51,552 bases of DNA, from the NCBI GenBank assembly GCA_016872675.1, contig VGZG01000019.1:1-51552 (forward strand), given 5' to 3'. Of the stretch, positions 8,474 through 16,511 are shown piece by piece. Every line of letters starts with the position of its first letter. The stretch's first letter is position 1. Origin of the DNA: Planctomycetota bacterium (GTDB taxonomy: Bacteria; Planctomycetota; UBA1135; UBA2386). A model generated the notes under the pieces. It worked only from the letters and a program-made list of their open reading frames with translations, did not search any database and was not told the DNA's origin. The translations under genes and the position numbers were made by a program.

Positions 8474-10806
8474 TTCTTGTCTCGTACGTCTTGGATGCGG
8501 TCTTGCAGGTCGCGCTGGCGGTCGCGCAGCGAGCGCACGTCCTGCACGAGGTCCTGGTAGTCGTTCCAGTCCTGCAGGCGTAGCAGCAGTTCGTTCAGGT
8601 CGGCGACGAGGCGGCGCTGGCCTTGGCCGGCGCGCACGAGCGCGGCGCGGCGATCGGTTTCATCCTTCGCCACCTGCGACTCGGCAAGCGCGCGCGCGAT
8701 AGCGTCTGAGGTGGCGCTGGCGGCGCCGTCGGCGAGCGTCAGCATCGCCAAGATCGGATCGAGGCAACGCTCGAGCTCACCAATCGTGCCAGCGACGCGC
8801 CGCTGCTGCACTTCGCGGTAGAAGGCCGGGTCGAGCGCGACGCCCTCAACCAGGCCGGCGCTGCGCTCGACGTACAGGTCGACGACGCGGGCCGCGTTCT
8901 GGCTGGTCTCCAGCCGGTTCCACAGATGCAGATCGAACGCGCGCATCAGGCCGCGGTGGGCGCGCTCAAGGCTCGCGCGCACGCGGCCTTGGCCGACCTC
9001 GAGGCCGGGCGCCTGCTGCGCGAAGTCGCCGGCGGCGGCGCCCTCGGCGAGCAGTTCGTCGAGGCGTGCGGCGCGGTCCTGCTGGATGTCGAGAGCCTGC
9101 GCGACGTCCTCGCGCAGGCCGCGGAACGATCGCGCGATCGCCGCGGCAAGCTGCGGTTCGTCGACGATCTGCACGATACGGCGCGGCAGGTCGGTCGCGT
9201 TGGCCTGCGGCTGCTTGCCGTCGCGCAGCGTGACCATCAGCACGAGGCCGTCGCCGCCTTCGGCCGGCGGCGCCGCGGTGCCCGGCGCGGGGGCGCGCGC
9301 CAGCAGGTCCTTCACCTCGAGCAGCGCCGTCGGCACGGTCGCCAGCGTGCGTGAGCCGTCGGCCGTGGCCGTGAACAGCGACTTCGGTTGCGGCGGCGCG
9401 CCGGCGTGGCTGATCTGCAGGTCGATGGCGGTGAGACCGAAGTCGTCGCGGCCCTCGACGCGCACGCACAACAGCGCGCCCGGCAGCAGCAAGAGGCCTT
9501 CGTCGTCGGGCAACAGCCAGCGGCCGATCGGCGCGTAGTCCTGCAGCGCGACGAGCGGATAGACGCCGGGGTTCGGGTTGCGCAGGCCGTTCTGGCCGAC
9601 GAGCTCGATCTGGTAGCGGTCCGAGGCCTCGAGCGCGAAACGCGCGCAATAGTGCACGGCGCCGTCGTCGGCCGGCTCGGTGGCGAGTTCGAGGCGGCGG
9701 CCCGTCTCGAGGAACACCATCGTCGCTGACGCGACCGGCGCCGTTGCGGTGACGGTGATCGTGATCCCGCTGCCGACCAGCGCCTCGATGGCGCCGCCCT
9801 TCTGTTCAGCGGCCGCCGCGCCGGCGTATGCGGGCGGCGCCACCGCCGCGGCGATGGTCGCGACCTGCGGCGGTAGCACGGTACGCACGATGACGCGGCG
9901 GTCGCCGCGGTCGTCATCGCCGCCGCGGGCGCGGAACTCGAAGGCGCCGCTGACGCGACGGAAGACGTGACGGAAGCGGTCGCCGGGCCGCGGCGCGGCG
10001 GCGACCGAGCGTGCCTTGGCGCTGTCGTCATCGCGCAGCGGGCGCACGTCGAGGAAGACCTCGCGCGGCACGAGGCCCTCGGCCAGCACGGAGACGTGCA
10101 GGTCGCCGCCGGCCGGCAGCGTCAATTCGGTCTCGTCATCACGGTCGACGCGCTGCAGTTCGGCGCTGGCGGACGGCAGTTCGATGCGCAGCGTGGTCGC
10201 GCGCGGGTAGCCGACGTCGGCGCCGAGATGGCGCCGCACGAACGCCGTCGCGGTGGTCGGCGACGACAAGGCGCCGGCGGCGAGCAGCGCCAGCGCGGCC
10301 AAGGCGCCGGCGCCGACGCGCGCGGTCGGACGGGCGTCGATCAGTTGGCGCAGCGGCAGCGCCTGGACCGTGTCGGCGGTCTCGCGCAGCAATTCGTCGA
10401 TCATCGCGCGCGACTGGTCGCGCAGGCCGTCGGCAGCCATGGCGGCCTGCAGCTGTAGGGCCGAGACCAGCCGCTGGCTGAGCGCTGGGAAGGTGCGTTC
10501 GAACCAGACGGCAAGGTCGTCGTCGGAGAATGGCCGCGCCAGCGGGTAGCGCACGAAGCGCATGACGCCGTAAACGCACGCGGCGGCGACGACGGCGGTG
10601 TGGAACAGCCGGATCGGCAGCGGCATGCCGATCAGCCTGTCGAGCGCGAAGAACAGCAGCGTCAGCGCGCCGGCGGCGGCGGCCACGACCGCGAGTCCGT
10701 GCCACAGAAAGCGGCGGCGTAGGCGTCGCAGCTGGGTCGCGAGCAGCCCGCGCAGGCTGGCGGCGAGCGCGGCGTCGACGGCGGGCGGCACGGCGGGGGT
10801 GGTCAC
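8470..10806 (-). CDS. DUF4175-like membrane protein with large extracytoplasmic region
   Basis: 778 residues. Two close N-terminal membrane helices (about 34-56 and 63-83) and a third near 155-173 are followed by about 600 residues of beta-rich then helical soluble sequence. The N-terminal motif PFSDDDLAVWFERTFPALSQRLVSALQL (about 92-120) and this topology match what I know of DUF4175/TIGR02302 proteins, whose biochemical role is unknown. The GTG start at 10806 lies 10 bases after the preceding stop; the end overlaps the next gene as ATGA. Unlike the fused alphaproteobacterial proteins of about 850 residues, the Gln-rich part is encoded by the next gene. DUF4175 was assigned from architecture and memory of the family, not by a search. 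Confidence 0.8.
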   Translation of the reverse strand: MTTPAVPPAVDAALAASLRGLLATQLRRLRRRFLWHGLAVVAAAAGALTLLFFALDRLIGMPLPIRLFHTAVVAAACVYGVMRFVRYPLARPFSDDDLAVWFERTFPALSQRLVSALQLQAAMAADGLRDQSRAMIDELLRETADTVQALPLRQLIDARPTARVGAGALAALALLAAGALSSPTTATAFVRRHLGADVGYPRATTLRIELPSASAELQRVDRDDETELTLPAGGDLHVSVLAEGLVPREVFLDVRPLRDDDSAKARSVAAAPRPGDRFRHVFRRVSGAFEFRARGGDDDRGDRRVIVRTVLPPQVATIAAAVAPPAYAGAAAAEQKGGAIEALVGSGITITVTATAPVASATMVFLETGRRLELATEPADDGAVHYCARFALEASDRYQIELVGQNGLRNPNPGVYPLVALQDYAPIGRWLLPDDEGLLLLPGALLCVRVEGRDDFGLTAIDLQISHAGAPPQPKSLFTATADGSRTLATVPTALLEVKDLLARAPAPGTAAPPAEGGDGLVLMVTLRDGKQPQANATDLPRRIVQIVDEPQLAAAIARSFRGLREDVAQALDIQQDRAARLDELLAEGAAAGDFAQQAPGLEVGQGRVRASLERAHRGLMRAFDLHLWNRLETSQNAARVVDLYVERSAGLVEGVALDPAFYREVQQRRVAGTIGELERCLDPILAMLTLADGAASATSDAIARALAESQVAKDETDRRAALVRAGQGQRRLVADLNELLLRLQDWNDYQDLVQDVRSLRDRQRDLQDRIQDVRDKK

Positions 10807-10816
10807 GGGGAGCGGG

Positions 10817-11941
10817 TCAGCGTTGGAAGATCGGCAGGTACTGCAGCGGGATCTGCAAGACCAACGACGCGACTGCGGTGCCGAAGGCGTCGCCGGGGCC
10901 GGTGTGGCAGCGCCAGCGGCCGTCGCGCTCCTGCGTCTCGAGCAACAGCGCCTTGGTCTTCTTGAAGTAACCGGTCCACTTCGGGTCGCCGGTCACGTAG
11001 TACGCCTGCACGGCGTAGTAGTGCCCGTAGAAGAAGAAGTAGTGGCCGATGTTGTCGTTCGAGAAGCGGACGAGTTCGCGGTCCAGGTAGTCGAGCGCGT
11101 CGCGGATGATCGAGTTGTCGTACTCGCCGGCCGCGTACAGCGTGGTGATGCCGGCGGCAGTCAGCGGGAAGGTCGCGCGCGTCGGCTCGCGGTTCTGGTA
11201 GCGGAAGCTGCCGCCGAAGTCGCCGTAGGCCGCGCCCCAGCTGTTGTAGGTGCGGTCGTTGCTGCGCACGGCGCTGCGGTAGACGTAGCTCTGCGCGTTC
11301 TTGATCGTCGTCACCGGCACGAAGATGCCGACGTTGCGCGCGGCGCGCAGCGCCAGCACCTGGCACACCGTGATCGACATGTCCGACTCGCGCGCGAATG
11401 GCCGGTAGCGCCAGCCGCCTTCGGCGTTCTGCGAGCTGACGATCAGGTTGACCGAGCTCTGCAGCGTCTGCTTGACGTCCTCGCGGTCGATCATGCCATA
11501 GACCTCGGCGAGGAACAGCGTGGCGAACGCGTGGCTGTACATGCGCGTGCCGTGCTCCGCGATCTGGCCGTCGTCCTGGGCGCACGACAGCACGAAGTCG
11601 ATGCCGCGCTCGAGCACCTTGCCGTACTTGCCGCGGTCGGGCAGGTGGCCGCCGGCGAGGTAGCTCATCAGCGCCAGCGCGGTGACGCCGACGTGCGGCA
11701 GCGGCTGGTCGTCCTGCAGTTCGTAGCCGTTGTTGAGCTTGTAGCCGACCAGCTGGGCCCAGTGGCCCTCGGGCGCCTGGCTCTGCGCCAGCCAGTCGTG
11801 CGCGCGGGCGACCGACGCGCGCAGCTTTTCGTCGATCAGCAGTTCATTGCTGGCGCCGCGGTTGCGGGTCTCCTGGCCCGGCAGCGCGCTGGCGAGCAGC
11901 GCGGTCGCAGCGGCAACGAGCAGGCATAGGGGCGAGTTCAT
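10817..11941 (-). CDS. Secreted prenyltransferase/squalene-cyclase-like alpha/alpha-toroid protein
   Basis: 374 residues. A signal peptide (about 1-22, ending ALPGQ) is followed by repeated helical-hairpin units with the terpenoid-cyclase toroid signature (for example NAEGGWRYRPF, about 190-200, and RDGRWRCHTG near the C-terminus). The catalytic DXDD of class II cyclases is not apparent, and the protein is half the length of squalene-hopene cyclase. A binding or scaffold role is more likely than terpene cyclisation. Its ATG overlaps the stop of the upstream PQQ gene by four bases, so it is translationally coupled. Toroid proteins of this kind accompany vWA/MoxR clusters in planctomycetes. Substrate unknown. 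Confidence 0.85.
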   Translation of the reverse strand: MNSPLCLLVAAATALLASALPGQETRNRGASNELLIDEKLRASVARAHDWLAQSQAPEGHWAQLVGYKLNNGYELQDDQPLPHVGVTALALMSYLAGGHLPDRGKYGKVLERGIDFVLSCAQDDGQIAEHGTRMYSHAFATLFLAEVYGMIDREDVKQTLQSSVNLIVSSQNAEGGWRYRPFARESDMSITVCQVLALRAARNVGIFVPVTTIKNAQSYVYRSAVRSNDRTYNSWGAAYGDFGGSFRYQNREPTRATFPLTAAGITTLYAAGEYDNSIIRDALDYLDRELVRFSNDNIGHYFFFYGHYYAVQAYYVTGDPKWTGYFKKTKALLLETQERDGRWRCHTGPGDAFGTAVASLVLQIPLQYLPIFQR

Positions 11942-14900
11942 CGGGGACCTCGTTCGGAACCGAGCAGCAGCACGCCGCGTGCGCCCGAGATGGCGATCGC
12001 GTCGCCAACGCGGAGCATCTCGTCGACGTTGCCGATGGCCGGCAGCGGTCGCTGCCGACGGCCATTGGCGAGCATACCGGACCGATCGGTCAGCGAGACC
12101 GCCCACAGCCGGCTGCCGCCGTTGCCACGGGCGGGACGCGTCGCGAAGGCGAGGAAGTCTGGGCCGAGGACCGGGCTGGCGATGAGGTCGCCGTCCTCGC
12201 GGCCGAGCGGCAGCGCAAACGTCGGCGCACCCGTAGCGACGCCGACGACCAGCAACTGCCGTTCGGTGCGGTCGGCGTCGGCCCACGACTCGATCGCCAG
12301 CAACGCCGGCGCCGGCGCATCGATCCAACCTCGCTCCCAGTTGTGCGGTGTCGCGTCGAAGCCGGCGTCAACCGTGCGGCGCACGGCGCCGGTAGCCGCA
12401 TCGAGCGCGAGCGCCTGCGCTGCGCCGGTCGCAGTTGTCGACAGCAGCGCCAGCGTGTCGCCGTGCAGCGCCGCCATCTGCAACTGGCTGCCGGGCGGGC
12501 CCTGCCACCGCCATGCGATGCGGCCGTCGGCGGCGACAGCGACGATGCGCGCGGCATCGCCGGAGAGCGAGCGATCGACCGGCAGCAGCAGCAGATCACC
12601 GTGCGCCAGCAGCGATTGTGGGTCGAAGCGACTCGACAAGCTGCCGCCGTCGAGTTGCACATGCTTCAGCGCCGCGACCTGAATCGTCCAGGTCGTCGTG
12701 ACCGCGCCGCTGATCGGATCGAGGCGGCGCACGATGGCATCACCTTCGCGGCTGATCGCCATGCAGAGCACGCCGCCGTCGACTGCCTTGGGCTTCAGTT
12801 CATCGGTCGGCACGGCTCGGCGGAACAGCACCGCGCCGGTCAGCGGCTCGACGCCCATCAACTCGCCTGCGCCCTCGCCGCTGCGCGGCATTGCGGTCAC
12901 CAGCAGCACGCCCTGCTGCACGCCGAGGCTCTCGAGCAGCCGCCGCTGCGGATTGGCGAGCTGCCAGCGCCGGGCGCCGGTGCGGCAGTCGAAGCCGGCG
13001 ACTGCGTCCATGTCGGGCACGACCAGCGTCGTGCCGCAAAGCAGCAAGTGCTCGACGTAGGAGATCGACAGCGCAAAGCGCACCGGCTTCGGGTCGATTG
13101 CGGCGCGCGCGTCGATCGCTAGCAGTTCGTTCTCGGCGCGGCAGTAGAGCAGCGCGTCGGCGGACGCATTGAAGCCGTCGACGACGATCGTCGGCGCCAG
13201 CAGCAGGAAGTCGGCGCCTGGCGGCGGTCGCAGCAGCGCCAGATCCTGCGCTGGCGGCGCGACTGCTGGGGTCGGAGCGAGCGGCGGCGACGCCAGGGCG
13301 ACGTCGCGGTAGGGGCGCTTGCCGTCGTCGGGCCAGTCGCTCGCCGTGTCGGCGTGGCGGCGCAGGCGTGCGGCCATCGCCGCGGCGATCGCCTGGTTGC
13401 CGCGGGTAGCCGCTGCGACCTGGACGCGGCGCAGGAGGCCCGGCGAGGGCTCGCCTTGCGCGATCGCGGCAGCTAACACCTCGGCGGCGAAGGCGAGGTC
13501 GCCGGCCTTCACGCCGGCGTCGAGCAGGCGCACGCGCGCGGCGGCCGCGGCGGCGCTGTTGGGGAAGCGCGCGACGCAGGCGGCGAGCGCAGCGCGGTCG
13601 TCGCCGGCGGCGGTCGAGGCGGCGGCGGCGCGCGCTTCGACGGCGGCGTAGCAGCCGCGGCCGTGCTGGCGCAGCAGGTCGTCGATCGCCTTGCGCGCGA
13701 CGTCGGCGCCGCTGCCACCGACCAGCGGCGCGTCGCTGTGCATCTCGAGCAGCTCCTGCCAGCCGGCGATGGCGGCCGCCGGATTGGCCTGCGCCGCGGC
13801 CTTCTGCCAGGCGACGAAAGCGCGCACCGGCGTGACATCGTCGGCGTCGAAGGTGCGGTCGCGCGGCAGCGGGAAGGCGAGGCGGGGAAAGGCGCCGTCG
13901 GGCATGCGCGCGAGCAGGCGGTCGAGTTCGGCGGTGAAGCGGGCGCCGTCGCGGCGCACGGCATCGAGCACGGCGGCGTGGACCAGCGCCCATTGCGCGT
14001 CATCTGGCGCGAGGTCGCGCGCCGCGATCGTCAAGGCCAACGCTGTCGGCGCGCCGGCATTGGCGGCAGCCTGCGCGCTGGCGATCGCCTGCGCGAACAG
14101 TTCGCGCTGCAGCGCCTGGCGCACCGGGTGATCCGCCGGCAGGCCACGGCGCACGGCCGCGTCGAGACCATTCTGGTAGGCCTGCTGCACGGCGGCCCGT
14201 TGGTCGGCGTCGGCGTCGGCAGGCAGCAGGGCGCGGCGCAGGCTGGCGAGGCGCAGCAGCAGCGATGGGTCGTCGGGATTGGCCTTGGCGGCGGCCTCGA
14301 CGCGGCCGCGCAGGGCGAGGGCGTCGTAGGCGAAGTCGATCGCACCCTGGCGCAGCGACACCACGAGGCCGCCGTCCGACAGCAGATTGCCGAACGCGAA
14401 GCGGCCGAGACCGACCGGCGAGCCGGGCACGGCCTTGCCCTGGCGGTCGAAGCCACGCAGGCCGTCGGTGCGCGCGAACCAGATGCTGTTTGGGCACAGC
14501 GCTGGCCGCGGCGACAGCGCGCTGCCGCCGCGTTCGTCGAGTTCGCTGGGATCGACGATGGCGCGCAGCTGCGGGCTGTGCGCCGCGCTGCCGCCCGAGC
14601 GGGCCGTCACCGCGATGGCGCCTGCGCCGGCGAGCACGAACTCGTCGGGCCAAGAGCCAGCGATCCAGAAGACGCGGTGGTCGACGCCGTCGACCGTCGC
14701 CTGCGCCGGCACGCGCCACAGCGTCCGGCCATTCTCGGCGTCGAGTCCGAGCACGAACTGCGAGTCGAGCGGCGTCAGGCAGACGACACTTGCGGTGACC
14801 GCCGGCGCGTTGTTGGCGAAGAACACCGGCCGCTCCGGCTGCTGGTGCCAGCCGACGAGCGGCATGCGCACGACCTCGTACGACGACAGCCAGCGGAGGC

Positions 14901-16452
14901 GACCGGTCGCCGCCTCGACCGCGAACGCGACGCCGAGGTTGGACGCGCCGTAGAGCACGCCGTCGCGCAGCGCCAGCGGCGACGCGGCGAACTCGGCGCG
15001 CGCGTTGCCGAACATGTTGACGTCCTGCTGGCCGCTGCAGACAAGCCGCCGCCAGCGCATCTCGCCGGTGCGCAGGTCGTAGGCCGCGATCGAGAACGCG
15101 ATCGCGCCGGCGCGGTCGTGCACCGGCGCGTAGACGACGCCGTCGGCGACCAGTGGCGCGCCGCAGGCGTCGTGGCCGCGGAAGCGGCGGGTGCGCGGGC
15201 CGTCGAGCTCATCGTAGTGCGTCCACAGCGCATTGCCGGTGCTGCGCGCGAAGGCGTGCAGGCGTCGCATCGGGATCTTGCTTATCACCCGGAGACCACC
15301 CTGGAAGTCGACGTTCACCGACTTCTCCGGCACCTGCAGCGCCGCGACCACGACGTCGTCGCCGAGCGCAGCGGCGAGCGTGCTGTCCTCGTTGACGCCG
15401 TCGTCGCTCGAACGGCGCTGGCGGCGGCCGAAGCCCGGCACCGACGCCGGCTCGTTCTCGGCCGCGCGCATCGGCGCGATGGTGGCCCATAGCGCTTCCT
15501 TGCGCAGCGGATCGAAGGCGACGACCTGGTGGCCGGTGTTGACGTAGACCGCGTCGAGGTCGCCAACCGCCTGCATGGCGAACTGGCTGATCTCGCGCGT
15601 GTCGAAGCCCGGCGCCACGACCTCGGCCGACCAGCGGGTGTCGAAGTGTCGCGGCGGCTCGGGCATCGCCGGGCGGCCCGATCCGGCGCCGGCGACGCTG
15701 GGCCAGGTGCGCTGCGCGGTGGCGGCGGCCGGTAGCGCGCCGAGGGCGTCCTCGCCGGCGGCGGACAGCGCGCCGACGGCGCGATCCGCAGCCGCGGCGA
15801 CCGGGTCGAGCAGCACGCCGGCGCAGTAAAGCCGCTCGGCGGCGCGCCGTTCGTCGTCGCTGCCGATGGCGGCGCCGTCGAAAGCCTGGCGGAAGTGGCC
15901 GCAGGCGCCGCGCGCGTCGCCAGCGACGAGCGCGAGGTCGCCCAGGCGCAGGCGCGCGCGCCGGCCGATCGCGGCGGCGGGGAAGCGGTCGGCGAGCTGG
16001 CGCAGCGCCGCGTCATCGAGCTGCGTCAGGTCGGCGGCGACGCCGCCCTCGCGTTCGACGAGTTCCTCGTAGGCGGCCTTGGCGGCGGGCGACAGATTGG
16101 CGAGCGCCAGCGTGACGGCGAGCCGCAGGCCGAGGAAGCGGCCGGGCGCAACCGGCACGACGCCGGTGGCGTCGGCCTGCAGCACGCGGTGCAGGCGCTC
16201 GACGCCGGCGCGCACGTCGCCGGCGGCGACTTCCTCGAGGCCCTGCTCGTAGGCGTGGATCTGCTCCTGCAACCGCACGACCGAGAACAGGTTGTCGTCC
16301 TGGCCGGTGGTGAACTCGATCGGCGGCTCCACGGCGCGCGGCGGCGGTTGCTGCGCGAGGGCGAGCGCGGCGAGGGCGAGCGCGACGACGACGCCAAGCC
16401 GCGCGCGGCCGCGCGTCGGCTGTCCTTGGTTCGCGTCGTGGCTCGTCGGCAT
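11938..16452 (-). CDS. Giant exported protein with TPR-like helices and two PQQ-type beta-propellers
   Basis: 1504 residues. An N-terminal signal/anchor (about 16-34, LGVVVALALAALALAQQ) is followed by TPR-like helices (about 50-200), a first PQQ-type propeller (about 260-690; blades such as VVAFDPLRKEALWATI and AYDLRTGEMRWRR), an Ala-rich TPR-like block (about 700-1040), and a second propeller (about 1080-1500; blades such as VAGFDCRTGARRWQL and VEPLTGAVLFRR). The blade pattern 'D..TG...W' is that of BamB/quinoprotein-like propellers, but no dehydrogenase catalytic segment is evident, so protein-protein interaction is the likelier role. The ATG at 16452 lies 59 bases after the vWA gene's stop. 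It is the largest protein of the cluster. Confidence 0.88.
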   Translation of the reverse strand: MPTSHDANQGQPTRGRARLGVVVALALAALALAQQPPPRAVEPPIEFTTGQDDNLFSVVRLQEQIHAYEQGLEEVAAGDVRAGVERLHRVLQADATGVVPVAPGRFLGLRLAVTLALANLSPAAKAAYEELVEREGGVAADLTQLDDAALRQLADRFPAAAIGRRARLRLGDLALVAGDARGACGHFRQAFDGAAIGSDDERRAAERLYCAGVLLDPVAAAADRAVGALSAAGEDALGALPAAATAQRTWPSVAGAGSGRPAMPEPPRHFDTRWSAEVVAPGFDTREISQFAMQAVGDLDAVYVNTGHQVVAFDPLRKEALWATIAPMRAAENEPASVPGFGRRQRRSSDDGVNEDSTLAAALGDDVVVAALQVPEKSVNVDFQGGLRVISKIPMRRLHAFARSTGNALWTHYDELDGPRTRRFRGHDACGAPLVADGVVYAPVHDRAGAIAFSIAAYDLRTGEMRWRRLVCSGQQDVNMFGNARAEFAASPLALRDGVLYGASNLGVAFAVEAATGRLRWLSSYEVVRMPLVGWHQQPERPVFFANNAPAVTASVVCLTPLDSQFVLGLDAENGRTLWRVPAQATVDGVDHRVFWIAGSWPDEFVLAGAGAIAVTARSGGSAAHSPQLRAIVDPSELDERGGSALSPRPALCPNSIWFARTDGLRGFDRQGKAVPGSPVGLGRFAFGNLLSDGGLVVSLRQGAIDFAYDALALRGRVEAAAKANPDDPSLLLRLASLRRALLPADADADQRAAVQQAYQNGLDAAVRRGLPADHPVRQALQRELFAQAIASAQAAANAGAPTALALTIAARDLAPDDAQWALVHAAVLDAVRRDGARFTAELDRLLARMPDGAFPRLAFPLPRDRTFDADDVTPVRAFVAWQKAAAQANPAAAIAGWQELLEMHSDAPLVGGSGADVARKAIDDLLRQHGRGCYAAVEARAAAASTAAGDDRAALAACVARFPNSAAAAAARVRLLDAGVKAGDLAFAAEVLAAAIAQGEPSPGLLRRVQVAAATRGNQAIAAAMAARLRRHADTASDWPDDGKRPYRDVALASPPLAPTPAVAPPAQDLALLRPPPGADFLLLAPTIVVDGFNASADALLYCRAENELLAIDARAAIDPKPVRFALSISYVEHLLLCGTTLVVPDMDAVAGFDCRTGARRWQLANPQRRLLESLGVQQGVLLVTAMPRSGEGAGELMGVEPLTGAVLFRRAVPTDELKPKAVDGGVLCMAISREGDAIVRRLDPISGAVTTTWTIQVAALKHVQLDGGSLSSRFDPQSLLAHGDLLLLPVDRSLSGDAARIVAVAADGRIAWRWQGPPGSQLQMAALHGDTLALLSTTATGAAQALALDAATGAVRRTVDAGFDATPHNWERGWIDAPAPALLAIESWADADRTERQLLVVGVATGAPTFALPLGREDGDLIASPVLGPDFLAFATRPARGNGGSRLWAVSLTDRSGMLANGRRQRPLPAIGNVDEMLRVGDAIAISGARGVLLLGSERGPR

Positions 16453-16511
16453 CGGGCGGCGGCGGTTGGCGGTGGGGTCGGGCAAGGGGTGGTTTGGGAC
16501 GAAGCGCCGGA

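Noticed and set aside
10817-11941. Squalene-hopene cyclase
   Set aside because: Toroid repeats are present, but the protein is about half the length, secreted, and lacks an evident DXDD catalytic motif.
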